Shown in pieces: positions 22,899 through 32,422 of a stretch of 33,000 bases of DNA (its first letter is position 1; every line of letters starts with the position of its first letter). Origin of the DNA: Oscillospiraceae bacterium (GTDB taxonomy: Bacteria > Bacillota > Clostridia > Oscillospirales > Oscillospiraceae). The notes under the pieces were generated by a model that was given only the letters and a program-made list of their open reading frames with translations, was not told where the DNA came from and did not search any database. Position numbers and translations under genes: made by a program. The DNA is taken from contig JAFQZI010000104.1 of NCBI GenBank assembly GCA_017406005.1, forward strand, positions 1 through 33,000, read 5' to 3'.

Positions 22899-24227
22899 GT
22901 GCGAAAGAAAAATGCGGTTATTGTCATAGAAGTTGCAAACAGGGAGCTGGATAACGCCCTGCTGTTGAAAGCCGAGCTGGAAAAACGGGGCTATATCGTC
23001 AGCATCATGAGCAAAACGGAACAGCTCCGGTTTCAGGAGACGGATATTCTGATTACGCCGAACTGTTATATCAAAGCGAATTATGATTTTTACCGTTACC
23101 GTTTCAACTGCAAAAGCGGCAGGATTGTAAATCTCCAGTATGAGCAGGTTCTCTCTCCCATTGAGGAGGACAATGAGCTGTACAGTCTGGATCCTGTGAC
23201 CAAAGAGATCACGAATATCTGCTGGGGCAGGCATACGGTGGATCGGCTGAGAAGAAAAGACGTCAGGCCGGAACTGCTGCCGGTCACGGGAGCGATCCAG
23301 CTTGATACGACACGTCCGCAGTTTGACGATTACTGGAAAAGCAGAGACGAGATCGCAAAAGAATTCAATCTCCCGACGGACAAAAAGTGGATTCTCTATA
23401 TTTCGAGTTTTGCCTGCTTTATCGGCAGCAAAATAAACGAAGTTCAGAAAGAAACACACACAGAGGATAATGTGGAGCGCTTTGCGGTCGTAACGGATCT
23501 CTCCCAGAAAGCAACTTTGTCGTGGTTTGACCGATTCCTTGCGGAGAGAGACGATTATGTTGTTATTTACAGGCCGCATCCGGTTGAACTCAGCAGCCCG
23601 CAGGTTCAGGAGGTAGTCGGAAAGCATCCCGAAAGCTTTCGCTGTATTCAGGATTATGAGGTGAAGCAGTGGCTGAAGGTGGCGGACATCCCCTGCACCT
23701 GGCTCAGCACGGCGATTTCCGAGAGCTACTTTGTCGGGAAGAATTGTCTCGTTTTTCGCCCCTGTGAAATCTCGGCGGATGTCGACTGCGTTTTGTATGA
23801 AGGCGTTCGGGCAGCGGAGGACTATGAATCTTTCCGGGCACAGATCCTCGGATACAACCCCGGTTTGGAGGCTTTTCCGATTGATCGGAACCTGATTGAG
23901 TATTATTATGATTTCAGCGCGGAACCGGCTTACCGGAAGATTGCCGATGTGGTTGACGGACCTCTGCCGGAGGCGGGCGATCTGGAAACCTATGAAAAGG
24001 ATCGTATTAAATATCTCCTCAGCAACCATCTGCCGCTGAAATTATCGGTAAAAAAGGCATACAGGGGATGGTACCGGCTGACCGGAAGAAAAATCAGAAA
24101 CAGACGATTCCGGGAGAAATTCTTTGTGGAAGAATGGGAAAAGACGGTTGATAACCGGATCAACAACAGCCGGGGCATTCAGCTGAAGGAGCAGAAGTTT
24201 AAAGAAATAATAGAAAGAGAAGAGTAA
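22899..24227 (+). CDS. Probable GT-B type glycosyltransferase / surface carbohydrate protein
   Basis: The protein has 442 residues with a Rossmann-like start (NAVIVIEVANRELDNALLL). The central KKWILYISSFACFIG begins a second nucleotide-binding domain. YVVIYRPHPVELSSPQ carries the RPHP motif seen in several surface-glycan glycosyltransferases and in CDP-glycerol- or CMP-Kdo-type transferases. WLSTAISESYFVGKNCLVFRP in pieces is the typical donor-site segment. The C-terminus is basic and probably membrane-associated. It starts at GTG 22899 after GGGGGAA. It is the only obvious glycosyltransferase in the window and precedes the nonulosonic-acid genes, so it may transfer the CMP-activated sugar; that is inference. 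Confidence 0.6.
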   Translation: MRKKNAVIVIEVANRELDNALLLKAELEKRGYIVSIMSKTEQLRFQETDILITPNCYIKANYDFYRYRFNCKSGRIVNLQYEQVLSPIEEDNELYSLDPVTKEITNICWGRHTVDRLRRKDVRPELLPVTGAIQLDTTRPQFDDYWKSRDEIAKEFNLPTDKKWILYISSFACFIGSKINEVQKETHTEDNVERFAVVTDLSQKATLSWFDRFLAERDDYVVIYRPHPVELSSPQVQEVVGKHPESFRCIQDYEVKQWLKVADIPCTWLSTAISESYFVGKNCLVFRPCEISADVDCVLYEGVRAAEDYESFRAQILGYNPGLEAFPIDRNLIEYYYDFSAEPAYRKIADVVDGPLPEAGDLETYEKDRIKYLLSNHLPLKLSVKKAYRGWYRLTGRKIRNRRFREKFFVEEWEKTVDNRINNSRGIQLKEQKFKEIIEREE

Positions 24228-24232
24228 TTGAA

Positions 24233-25213
24233 ATGAGCAAAATCCTCGTTACGGGAGCAGGCGGATTTATCGGCAGCCATCTGACGGAACTCCTCGTTGC
24301 AAAGGGGCACGATGTCAGGGCATTTGTCCATTATAATTCTCTGGGAACCTGGGGATGGATCGATTCCTTCCCGCAGGACGTAAAAGACAGCATTGAGATT
24401 TTCTCCGGCGATATTCGGGATCCGAACGGTGTGCGGGATGCCATGCGGGGCTGTGAGGCAGTTTTCCATCTCGCGGCATTGATTGCCATTCCCTTCAGCT
24501 ACCATTCTCCGGATACCTATGTTGATACCAACGTGAAGGGAACTCTCAACGTGCTGCAGGCAGCGAGGGACCTGGATGTCTCCCGTGTGCTTGTCACCTC
24601 CACGTCGGAAGTATACGGTACCGCCCAGTATGTTCCTATCGACGAGAAGCATCCGTACCAGGGCCAGTCACCGTATTCCGCCACGAAGATCGGAGCGGAC
24701 AGATTGGCTGAGGCTTTTTACAGGAGTTTCGATCTCCCGGTGACGATCGTCCGGCCGTTCAATACTTACGGGCCGCGGCAGTCAGCTCGCGCCGTGATCC
24801 CGACGATCATTACGCAGCTCCTCGCCGGAAAACAGGAGGTCCGCCTTGGCGCCCTGTCACCGACGAGAGACTTTAATTTTGTCCGGGATACCGCAAACGG
24901 GTTTTACTGTATCTATCGCTCGGACAGGACCGTCGGGCAGGAGATCAACATTGCAACGCAGAGAGAGATATCGATAGGCGATCTTGCCAATGAGCTGATC
25001 CGCCAGATCAATCCGGAAGCAAAAATCGTCTGTGAAGAACAGCGCCTGCGCCCGGAAAAGAGTGAAGTGAACCGGTTGCTCGGCTGTAATGAAAAGATCC
25101 TGCGCCTTACCGACTGGAAACCGCAGGTTTCCTTTGAAGACGGGCTGACGGAAACGATCTCTTTCCTTCGCGAGAATCTTGACCGGTACAGACCCGACCT
25201 CTACAATCTGTAA
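24233..25213 (+). CDS. legB: LegB-like NAD-dependent 4,6-dehydratase
   Basis: This 326-residue extended short-chain dehydrogenase has the NAD loop TGAGGFIGSH, a catalytic STSEVYG and YSATK (Tyr-xxx-Lys), and RPFNTYGPRQSARAVIPT. The FVHYNSLGTWGWID segment and RDFNFVRDTANGF are characteristic of the LegB branch. That enzyme makes the 4-keto-6-deoxy nucleotide sugar that starts legionaminic acid synthesis. Given the PtmE-like gene downstream, the natural substrate is probably GDP-GlcNAc rather than UDP-GlcNAc (inference). The gene is 5 bp after the glycosyltransferase gene. Confidence 0.88.
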   Translation: MSKILVTGAGGFIGSHLTELLVAKGHDVRAFVHYNSLGTWGWIDSFPQDVKDSIEIFSGDIRDPNGVRDAMRGCEAVFHLAALIAIPFSYHSPDTYVDTNVKGTLNVLQAARDLDVSRVLVTSTSEVYGTAQYVPIDEKHPYQGQSPYSATKIGADRLAEAFYRSFDLPVTIVRPFNTYGPRQSARAVIPTIITQLLAGKQEVRLGALSPTRDFNFVRDTANGFYCIYRSDRTVGQEINIATQREISIGDLANELIRQINPEAKIVCEEQRLRPEKSEVNRLLGCNEKILRLTDWKPQVSFEDGLTETISFLRENLDRYRPDLYNL

Positions 25214-25223
25214 GGAGAGCGAT

Positions 25224-26339
25224 ATGAGATACTGCAAAAAATGCGTTATGCCTGACACCAGGCCGGGCATTACGTTCAATGAAGAAGGCATTTGCTCCGG
25301 CTGTCAGTCATTCGAGAGAAGAAAAGAGATCGACTGGGATGCAAGATGGAAAGAGCTGGAGGCCATCTGCGATAAATACCGTGGCATGAACGGGGATGGG
25401 TATGACTGCGCCATCGCAGTCTCCGGCGGGAAGGACTCCCATTATCAGGTTCACCTGATGAAGGAAGTCATGCATATGAACCCGATCCTCTTCAGCGTGG
25501 AAGACAATTTCCCGATGACGGAAGCGGGCAAGCATAACATCCGCAATATATCGGAGGAATTCGGCTGCAATATCATCAGCATGAAACCGGACATCCGGGC
25601 CCAGAAAAAGCTGATGCGCTATATGTTCGAGGAATACGGGAAGCCGACCTGGTATGTCGACCGGCTGATCTACACCTATCCTCTCTACATGGCAGCCAAG
25701 TTCAACACCCCTTTGCTGGTTTACGGGGAAAATGTGAGCTATGAATACGGCGGAGAAGGCAGAAAAGAAACGTATTCTGCAAAGGAACAGCTCAACAACG
25801 GGGTCGCTTCCGGGGTGGACGAGGCGGAACTGATTGAGAAGGCAGGGGTGACGGCGAAAGACCTTTCCCTGACACGGGCACCGGAGCAGAGTGTTCTGGA
25901 TTCTCTCGACCCGATTTATATTTCCTACTTTGTACCCTGGAACAGCGTAAAGAATGCGGTATTTGCCAAATCAAGAGGTTTTCATGACCTGACTCACGAA
26001 TGGCGCAGAACTCTCTGCATCGAAGATTTTGACCAGGTAGACAGCCGGGCTTATCTGGTGCACCCCTGGCTGAAGTATCCAAAATTCGGGCATACCAGTG
26101 CGACGGATTATGCATCCCGCTTTGTGCGCTACGGCCTGATCGACCGTGAGACAGCCGTCCGGCTCGTTAAAGAGCATGACAGCAAGCTCGATCCTCTCTG
26201 CGTGAGAGACTTCTGTGAGTTCTGCGGTTATTCAGAATCAGAATTCTGGGCAATCGTGGACAAGTTTTACAATCGAGAGATTTTTGAAAAGAATGCTCTC
26301 GAGGAGTGGGTTTTGAAGCATCCCGTCTGGGAGGCATAA
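25224..26339 (+). CDS. N-acetyl sugar amidotransferase (PseA/PtmG-like PP-loop enzyme)
   Basis: The protein has 371 residues from ATG 25224 (AAGGAGAG site). The N-terminal RYCKKCVMPDTRPGI and GICSGC give four Cys for a zinc knuckle. The PP-loop AVSGGKDSHYQ binds ATP, and VYGENVSYEYGG is the typical sugar-amidotransferase continuation. Relatives (WbpG, PseA, Campylobacter PtmG) use glutamine-derived ammonia to turn an N-acetyl group into acetamidino on nonulosonic acids or bacillosamine-type sugars. This predicts a legionaminic acid carrying an acetamidino group. No separate HisH-like glutaminase or HisF-like partner gene is next to it. Confidence 0.85.
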   Translation: MRYCKKCVMPDTRPGITFNEEGICSGCQSFERRKEIDWDARWKELEAICDKYRGMNGDGYDCAIAVSGGKDSHYQVHLMKEVMHMNPILFSVEDNFPMTEAGKHNIRNISEEFGCNIISMKPDIRAQKKLMRYMFEEYGKPTWYVDRLIYTYPLYMAAKFNTPLLVYGENVSYEYGGEGRKETYSAKEQLNNGVASGVDEAELIEKAGVTAKDLSLTRAPEQSVLDSLDPIYISYFVPWNSVKNAVFAKSRGFHDLTHEWRRTLCIEDFDQVDSRAYLVHPWLKYPKFGHTSATDYASRFVRYGLIDRETAVRLVKEHDSKLDPLCVRDFCEFCGYSESEFWAIVDKFYNREIFEKNALEEWVLKHPVWEA

Positions 26340-26393
26340 TTGTTGCTGACTGGTGCAGCTGTGCACTATTCAAAAGAAGTGGAGGCGGCCATT

Positions 26394-27431
26394 ATGGATA
26401 ATATGAACTTGATCATCGATCTTCAGACAAGTGTATGCGACGCCATGCGCATTATAGACAGAAGCGATCTGAAAATTCTTTTTATCGCGGATGGAAAACA
26501 GCTCGTCGGGTCCTTGACCGATGGTGATATCCGTCGCTTCCTTTTCAACGGCGGAACGCTGAATGACAAAGCGGAGAAAGCGGCCAACCATAAGCCCCGG
26601 ACAGCGAGAAGTCGAAAACATGCATCCGAATTATATAATCGCCAGTATTATATCGCGATTCCCGTTCTGGACAGCCACGGCAATATTCTTGATATTTATG
26701 TCGGGGAAGAAGTTCCGCAAAAGGAGCCGAAGCAGCTTCATGTGCCGGTCGTAATCAATGCGGGCGGCAAAGGGACAAGGCTTGATCCGTTTACAAGGGT
26801 TCTCCCCAAACCGCTGATTCCCGTAGGAGAACTCCCGATTATCGAACAGATCATGCAGCAGTATCAGAAACTCGGCTGTGACGATTTCAGCGTCATTGTT
26901 AATTATAAAAAGGAACTGATCAAAACCTATTTCCGGGAGAATGAAAGCCAGTACAAGGTTACTTGGTATGACGAGACAGTCCCTCTCGGGACCGGCGGAG
27001 GTCTCAGCCTGCTCAAAGGGAAGCTTGAAAGCACGTTTTTCTTTACAAGCTGTGACACTTTGTTGCTTTCTGATTATGAGAGTATGCTGAGATTCCATCG
27101 CGAAAACGGGAATGCGGTCACGATGATCTGTGCATGGAAGAATGTTACTATCCCGTACGGAATCGTGGAAATGGGAAAAAACGGTGCGATTGAACAGATG
27201 CGTGAAAAACCGGAGCTGTCTTTCCTGACCAATACAAGCATCTATATCGTGGAACCTGAGGTCGTGGAAGAAATCCCGGATAATACGCCGATTACCTTCC
27301 CGGAAGTCATTCAGGCTCAGTTAAATCGCGGCAAAAAGGCGGCGGCTTTTCCGGTCAGTGAGAGTGAGTGGCTGGATATGGGGCAGCTGTCCGAGCTTGA
27401 AAAGATGAGAGAAAGGCTGTACGGAAGATGA
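26394..27431 (+). CDS. ptmE: CBS-domain sugar nucleotidyltransferase (PtmE-like)
   Basis: The protein has 345 residues from ATG 26394, chosen for its GGAGG site; a TTG at 26340 is possible but would add an atypical leader. The N-terminal CBS pair includes ILFIADGKQLVGSLTDGDIR. The catalytic domain starts VVINAGGKGTRLDPFTRVLP with KPLIPVG, followed by GTGGGLSLL and FFTSCDTLLL. Campylobacter PtmE is the glucosamine-1-phosphate guanylyltransferase that gives GDP-sugars for legionaminic acid. The architecture is the same, so I infer a dedicated GDP-GlcN(Ac) supply. Confidence 0.83.
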   Translation: MDNMNLIIDLQTSVCDAMRIIDRSDLKILFIADGKQLVGSLTDGDIRRFLFNGGTLNDKAEKAANHKPRTARSRKHASELYNRQYYIAIPVLDSHGNILDIYVGEEVPQKEPKQLHVPVVINAGGKGTRLDPFTRVLPKPLIPVGELPIIEQIMQQYQKLGCDDFSVIVNYKKELIKTYFRENESQYKVTWYDETVPLGTGGGLSLLKGKLESTFFFTSCDTLLLSDYESMLRFHRENGNAVTMICAWKNVTIPYGIVEMGKNGAIEQMREKPELSFLTNTSIYIVEPEVVEEIPDNTPITFPEVIQAQLNRGKKAAAFPVSESEWLDMGQLSELEKMRERLYGR

Positions 27432-28129
27432 AAAATATTGCAATAATTCCTGCCCGCAGCGGGTCGAAAGGTCTGCCGGATAAAAATATCAGGCTGGTGA
27501 ACGGGAAGCCGCTGCTTGCCTATACCATAGAAGCGGCACTGGAATCAGGCTGCTTTGATACCGTCCATGTTTCGACGGATTCCGAACGGTACGCGGAAAT
27601 TGCCAGAGAGTTCGGAGCCGATGTCCCGTTTCTGAGAAGTCCTGAACTGGCAACTGACACTGCCTCAACCTGGGATGTGGTGCGGGAAGTACTTGCCCGA
27701 TACGCAGAGCTCGGCAGGCAATTTGACACCATGATGCTTATGCAGCCGACGACACCGCTTCGAACCGGTGAGGATGTGAAGGCAGCTTATGCCCTGTTAC
27801 AGGAGAAACAGGCGAAATCCGTTATTGCTGTCTGTGAGGTGGATCATTCTCCGCTGTGGTGCGATACTATTCCGGACAGCGGAAGTATGAAAGGATTCGG
27901 CCGAAAAGACCTTGCCTGGGTCAATCGTCAGGATCTGAGACCGTATTATCGGGTCAACGGGGCAATTTACCTGCTCAGTGTTGACGGGATTGCGATTTCT
28001 CCGGATGATGATATCTACGAGGACAACTGCTATGCCCTGTTTATGGATCGGAAAAAGAGCGTTGATATCGACAGCGAGGATGATCTCGCACTGGTTGAGT
28101 TTCTTCTTGCAAGGAGAAATCGGGGATGA
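27428..28129 (+). CDS. legF: CMP-nonulosonic acid synthetase (LegF/NeuA-like)
   Basis: This 233-residue cytidylyltransferase has IIPARSGSKGLPDKNI, the CTP-binding loop. VHVSTDSERYAEIA, LMQPTTPLR and YYRVNGAIYLLSVD continue the NeuA family pattern, and the Asp pair in IDSEDDLAL is at the end. It activates the nine-carbon sugar as CMP-sugar for transfer. LegF and NeuA differ subtly, so the substrate is inferred from neighbours. It overlaps the previous gene by 4 bp and the next by 4 bp. Confidence 0.9.
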   Translation: MKNIAIIPARSGSKGLPDKNIRLVNGKPLLAYTIEAALESGCFDTVHVSTDSERYAEIAREFGADVPFLRSPELATDTASTWDVVREVLARYAELGRQFDTMMLMQPTTPLRTGEDVKAAYALLQEKQAKSVIAVCEVDHSPLWCDTIPDSGSMKGFGRKDLAWVNRQDLRPYYRVNGAIYLLSVDGIAISPDDDIYEDNCYALFMDRKKSVDIDSEDDLALVEFLLARRNRG

Positions 28130-29136
28130 ACAAACGCATTACAATTATCGCGGAAGCTGGCGTAAACTATAACGGAGATATCAGAATCGCCAAGGAAATG
28201 GTAAAGGCGGCAGCAGCTTCAGGAGCTGATTTTGTCAAATTCCAGACCGGGGTCCCGAAGTTTGATGTTTCTGTTTTTGCGGAAAAAGCAGAATATCAGA
28301 AGGCAAATACCGGAGACTCTTCCGGAGCGGAAAGCCAGCTGGAGATGTGCTCCAAGCTAATGCTCCCGTTTGAAGTGTATCCGGAGCTGATCGCCTGCTG
28401 CAAGGAAAACCATATAAAGTTTCTTTCCTCGCCGTTTGATCCTCCATGTGCGAAGTTTCTACATGAGATGGGGATGCATCTCTGGAAAATCCCTTCCGGC
28501 GAGATCACGCATTTCCCGATGCTGAAGCTGATAGCCTCTTACGGGGAACCGATTATTATGTCAACCGGAATGGCGACAATGGAAGAAATCGAAACAACGC
28601 TCGATTATCTCCGTAAAAACGGTGCAGGAGAGATCACACTTCTCCATTGCAACTCGGAATATCCGACGCCCTATCCCGATGCCAACATCCGTGCCATGTT
28701 TGCCCTCAAAGAGCGGTTCGGGCTGGAAGTCGGATACTCGGACCATACGCTTGGAATCGAAGTTCCGATTGCTGCAGCTGCACTGGGGGCTGTGGTAATA
28801 GAGAAACATTTTACGCTTGACAGAACGATGGAAGGCCCTGACCAGGTCTCCAGCATTGAACCGGATGAACTCAAAAAGCTCGTGGAATCCATCCGCCATG
28901 TGGAGGATGCCCTCGGCTCCGGGATCAAAGTCCCGACGGAGTCAGAGCGAAAGAACATAAACGTGGTTCGCAAGAGTATTGTTGCCTCGCGCGCCATCAG
29001 CAAGGGGGAGATCTTTACAGAGAATAACCTGGCCTGTAAGCGGCCGGGGGGAGGGATTTCTCCCATGGAATGGGATCATGTGATCGGATTGACTGCGGTG
29101 AGGGATTTTGCCCCGGACGAAAAGATCGAACTGTAA
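28126..29136 (+). CDS. legI: Nonulosonic acid synthase (LegI/NeuB-like)
   Basis: The protein has 336 residues. The N-terminal TIM-barrel domain has IIAEAGVNYNGD, ADFVKFQTG, FLSSPFDPPCAKFLHEMG and KIPSGEITHFP. GYSDHTLGIEVPIAA and VIEKHFTLDRTMEGPDQVSS complete the active site. The C-terminal SAF domain (KSIVASRAISKGEIFT, then KRPGGGISP) is the antifreeze-like module. It condenses phosphoenolpyruvate with a six-carbon diacetamido sugar, predicted here to be the legionaminic precursor. It overlaps legF by 4 bp. Confidence 0.93.
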   Translation: MNKRITIIAEAGVNYNGDIRIAKEMVKAAAASGADFVKFQTGVPKFDVSVFAEKAEYQKANTGDSSGAESQLEMCSKLMLPFEVYPELIACCKENHIKFLSSPFDPPCAKFLHEMGMHLWKIPSGEITHFPMLKLIASYGEPIIMSTGMATMEEIETTLDYLRKNGAGEITLLHCNSEYPTPYPDANIRAMFALKERFGLEVGYSDHTLGIEVPIAAAALGAVVIEKHFTLDRTMEGPDQVSSIEPDELKKLVESIRHVEDALGSGIKVPTESERKNINVVRKSIVASRAISKGEIFTENNLACKRPGGGISPMEWDHVIGLTAVRDFAPDEKIEL

Positions 29137-29149
29137 AGGAGTTTTTGGA

Positions 29150-30436
29150 ATGGTTAATCCAAAGGGTGAGTATTACGGAAAAAGGCTTCTGTTTGTCGGT
29201 GCGTCGGGGCATTTTGAACCTGCTGTAAAGAAAGCGCAGGAGATGGGCGCCTATGCAATCGTCATCAACAACAATCCAAATGCGAAAGCAAAGCAGTATG
29301 CCGACCTTGCCGCGGATGTCGATACCTATGTGGTAGATGATATTGTCCGTTTTGCACGGGAACAAAAGGTCGATGGGCTGTTTACTTCCTGGAATGACAT
29401 GAATCTCTTTCATACACAGGAAGCAGCCGATCAGCTCGGACTCCCGTTTTTTGCCACGCGGGAGCAGCTGGATGCACTTGTTTTCAAATATGATTTCAAA
29501 GTAACCTGCAGAAAATACGGGGTTCCGGTTACGCCGGAATATTATGTAGGCGGAAATCTGACAGAAGAAGACGTCGCCCGCTTTCAGTATCCTGTGATCT
29601 TCAAGCCGATAGATTCAGGAGGAACAAGGGGGATGACGGTCCTGCACTCAGCGGAAGGGGTATGGGAGGCTTATGAAAAAGCTCTCGCACCGTCTGCTGC
29701 AAAAAAGGTCGTCGTAGAGAAATATCTTCGAAACGGGCATCTCGTTGTTTTTGACCTTGCCATTCAGAACGACAAGGTATATCTCGCCTGTGCGATGGAT
29801 CGCTGCATTGTCCGTACTTCAGAGAGTGCAGTTCCTCTTGCCATTTCTTATATGTATCCTTCCAAATATATCGATGTGATCGAAGAACAGGTGATGCAGC
29901 CCATTACGGATATGATTCATGGGCTGGGCATCCATAACGGCATTATCTCATTTGACGGAATGATCAGTGAGGGCAAGCTGTACATGATTGAAACGCAGTT
30001 CCGTTGGGGGGGCACGCACTTCTATAAGTTTGTGGAGCAGGAATGTGGTGTCGATCTGCTTGCGATGATGATCGATTATGCCCTCACCGGGAAGTATAAC
30101 CGTTACGATTTTGAGGGTAAAGTGGACGCACATTTCAAACGACATTATGCTTGCCAGAACCTTCAGGCCTGGCCGGGCCGTATCCGGGAAGTGCGTGATA
30201 CGGACAAGGTCCTGGCGATGGAGGGAGTAGACTGGATTGTCCAGATCAAGAATCTCGGAGATGTAGTTCCGGATGATGGATCGACAGCTGAGAATTTTGC
30301 CAAAATAGGCCTCTCGGCGAATACCGAAAAAGAAATCTATCACCTGATGGATGCAGTGCAGAAGACGCTGGTTGTACTGGATGACAAGGGCAACAATCTG
30401 ATCAAGCAGAATGTTCCTGTGGAACTTCTGGAGTAA
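29150..30436 (+). CDS. ATP-grasp ligase in the nonulosonic-acid operon
   Basis: The protein has 428 residues from ATG 29150 (AAGGAG site). A pre-ATP-grasp Rossmann part (KRLLFVGASGHFEPAVKKA) is followed by the ATP-grasp core: YPVIFKPIDSGGTRGM (phosphate loop), KKVVVEKYLRNGHLVVFDLA, and the metal-binding Glu in MIETQFRWGGTHFYKF. The family joins a carboxylate to an amine or thiol using ATP. Its substrate is not known to me. Its place between legI and legG suggests that it attaches an amino- or hydroxy-acyl group to the sugar or its precursor. A role in cell-wall or cofactor synthesis is less likely given the context. Confidence 0.85.
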   Translation: MVNPKGEYYGKRLLFVGASGHFEPAVKKAQEMGAYAIVINNNPNAKAKQYADLAADVDTYVVDDIVRFAREQKVDGLFTSWNDMNLFHTQEAADQLGLPFFATREQLDALVFKYDFKVTCRKYGVPVTPEYYVGGNLTEEDVARFQYPVIFKPIDSGGTRGMTVLHSAEGVWEAYEKALAPSAAKKVVVEKYLRNGHLVVFDLAIQNDKVYLACAMDRCIVRTSESAVPLAISYMYPSKYIDVIEEQVMQPITDMIHGLGIHNGIISFDGMISEGKLYMIETQFRWGGTHFYKFVEQECGVDLLAMMIDYALTGKYNRYDFEGKVDAHFKRHYACQNLQAWPGRIREVRDTDKVLAMEGVDWIVQIKNLGDVVPDDGSTAENFAKIGLSANTEKEIYHLMDAVQKTLVVLDDKGNNLIKQNVPVELLE

Positions 30437-30440
30437 CGAA

Positions 30441-31235
30441 ATGGTCTGTGACTATCACCTTCATTCAGAGTTTTCCTTTGATTCGTCGGAGAAAATTGAA
30501 AATATCTGCGAAAAAGCCGTTCAGGTCGGTATTCGTGAAATCGCATTGACCGATCATGCAGAGTTTCCGCTTCGGGAAGCTGCCCCTTGGCCTGATTTTT
30601 CAGAGCGGGACGCCGTGATAACGGCATGTCGGGAAAAATACGGGGCAATTCTGGCAATCCGTTCCGGAGTCGAGACGGGACAGCCCTGGCGGGATCCGGA
30701 GCTCGAAAAAGAACTGATGAAAGCAGATCCGGACTTTGTTATAGCTTCCGTTCATGAACTGGACGGATACTCCGATCCGCATATGTTCCCTTTTACAAAA
30801 GAGAATGTAAAAGACTTTATATATTCGTATCTGGCGCAGATGACGCAGCTGGCTTCTCTTTGTGATTACGACGTCATCGGACATGTGACATATCTGTTCC
30901 GGTTTATCCCGGAAGTGTTGACAGCAGAGTTTCCTCCGGAATCTTTTCAGGACGGGTATGAGACACTGTTTAAAGCTGTAATTGCAAGGGGAAAAGGGCT
31001 GGAAGTCAACTGCAGCGGGCTGCGCATGGCCTCAATCGGGAAAACAATGCCTTCAGCAGCACTGTTAAAGAAGTATAGGGAGCTTGGCGGAGAGATCGTG
31101 ACGGTTGGTTCTGACGGGCATTCGTGCCGAAGTGCTTTTTCCGGTCTTGAAGCCGGGTATGAGGTGCTGAGAGAAGCAGGGTTTTCCTATGCAACTTCCT
31201 TCCTGAAGCGTACGCCGTCTTTCTATAAACTATAA
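30441..31235 (+). CDS. PHP-domain phosphatase (HisK/HisJ-like)
   Basis: The protein has 264 residues from ATG 30441. The PHP metal motifs are CDYHLHSEFSFDS, ALTDHAEFPL, the Glu in RSGVETGQ, FVIASVHELDG, YDVIGHVTY and VTVGSDGHSC. The layout is that of histidinol-phosphatase-type PHP enzymes. There are no other histidine genes here, and it lies 4 bp after the ATP-grasp gene, so it more likely removes a phosphate from a sugar or acyl intermediate of the surface-glycan pathway. LegI products can be phosphorylated in some pathways, which is one option; this is inference. Confidence 0.85.
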   Translation: MVCDYHLHSEFSFDSSEKIENICEKAVQVGIREIALTDHAEFPLREAAPWPDFSERDAVITACREKYGAILAIRSGVETGQPWRDPELEKELMKADPDFVIASVHELDGYSDPHMFPFTKENVKDFIYSYLAQMTQLASLCDYDVIGHVTYLFRFIPEVLTAEFPPESFQDGYETLFKAVIARGKGLEVNCSGLRMASIGKTMPSAALLKKYRELGGEIVTVGSDGHSCRSAFSGLEAGYEVLREAGFSYATSFLKRTPSFYKL

Positions 31236-31251
31236 TGCAGGAGCTGAGGTT

Positions 31252-32412
31252 ATGAAAAAACTGACTGTCCTCACCGGTACGAGGGCTGATTTCGGTCTCC
31301 TTTCACCAATAATAAAGAAACTGCGGGCATATCCTGATCTGGATGTCCGTCTCGCAGTTACGGGGGCCCATCTCTCTCCGGAGTTTGGTATGACGGTTTC
31401 GGAAATCGAAGCGGAAGGAATTCCGGTAGACAAAAAGCTGGAGATCCTTCTCTCCGCAGATACACCGGCATCTATCTCCAAATCCATGGGGCTGGCTATG
31501 ATCGGGTTTGCCGATTATTTTTCGGAATCGGCGCCGGATGCCCTGCTCGTCCTCGGGGACAGATATGAAACGCTGGCAGCCGCATGCGCAGGGGTGAACG
31601 CAAGGATTCCGATTTTTCATCTCTATGGCGGGGAGACAACGGAAGGCGCTGTGGATGAAGGTTTTCGCCATGCACTTACGAAGCTTTCCTGTGTTCATTT
31701 TGTTGCCAATGCGGAATTCCGCAGGCGGGTGATCCAGCTTGGAGAAGCACCGGAAAGGGTGTTCCAGGTTGGTGCTATGGGTCCGGAGAATGCGATCCAC
31801 ATGCCAAAGCTCTCCCAGGCAGAGCTGGAAGAGAGCCTTGGCTGTTCTCTCGGAGAGCAATATGCGGTGCTGACGTTCCATCCGGTTACACTGGAACGGA
31901 ACACGGCTCAGCAGCAGGCGGAAGAGCTGGTGAAAGCGCTCTCTCAGTTTCCGGAAATCTCTTTTTTATGTACAAAAGCAAACGCAGATGCCGATGGCCG
32001 GGTGATTAATACAGTGCTGGAGGAGTACACTGCTGAAAGGGAAAATGTCTTTCTCTTTGACTCGCTGGGTGCGAAGCGCTATCTCAGCGCCTTAAGCCAT
32101 GCACTGTTTGCAATCGGGAATTCCTCGAGCGGGCTTGCCGAGGTTCCGTGTTTCCATATTCCGACGGTCAACATCGGGGACAGGCAGAAAGGCCGGATGC
32201 AGGGCGACAGTATCCTCAACTGTGATCCCTGTGCGGAGAGTATTGCAGAAGCCATCCGGACGGCTCTTTCTCCCGCATTCCGGGAAATCGCACGTCAGGC
32301 ATGCAACCCCTATGGGGACGGAAATGCTTCCGGGAAGATAGCGGAAGTTGTGCATGACCAGCTCATTCATGATAAGCTGGTTTTAAAGAAGACGTTTTAT
32401 GATCTGAAGTAA
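31252..32412 (+). CDS. legG: Hydrolysing nucleotide-sugar 2-epimerase (LegG/NeuC-like)
   Basis: The protein has 386 residues. LTVLTGTRADFGLLSPIIKK is the NeuC/LegG N-terminal loop. VLGDRYETLAAA, IPIFHLYGGETTEGAVDEGF and HALTKLSCVHFVAN carry the active-site residues. IGNSSSGLAEVPCFHIPTVN with IGDRQKGR binds the nucleotide. It releases the nucleotide and inverts C2 of the diacetamido sugar before LegI acts. The spacing of 16 bp and a GGAG-type site fit the operon. Confidence 0.92.
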   Translation: MKKLTVLTGTRADFGLLSPIIKKLRAYPDLDVRLAVTGAHLSPEFGMTVSEIEAEGIPVDKKLEILLSADTPASISKSMGLAMIGFADYFSESAPDALLVLGDRYETLAAACAGVNARIPIFHLYGGETTEGAVDEGFRHALTKLSCVHFVANAEFRRRVIQLGEAPERVFQVGAMGPENAIHMPKLSQAELEESLGCSLGEQYAVLTFHPVTLERNTAQQQAEELVKALSQFPEISFLCTKANADADGRVINTVLEEYTAERENVFLFDSLGAKRYLSALSHALFAIGNSSSGLAEVPCFHIPTVNIGDRQKGRMQGDSILNCDPCAESIAEAIRTALSPAFREIARQACNPYGDGNASGKIAEVVHDQLIHDKLVLKKTFYDLK

Positions 32413-32422
32413 GGGATTATCC

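Noticed and set aside
30441-31235. Histidine biosynthesis gene
   Set aside because: The PHP enzyme resembles histidinol phosphatase, but no other his gene is near and it is tightly packed within the surface-sugar operon.
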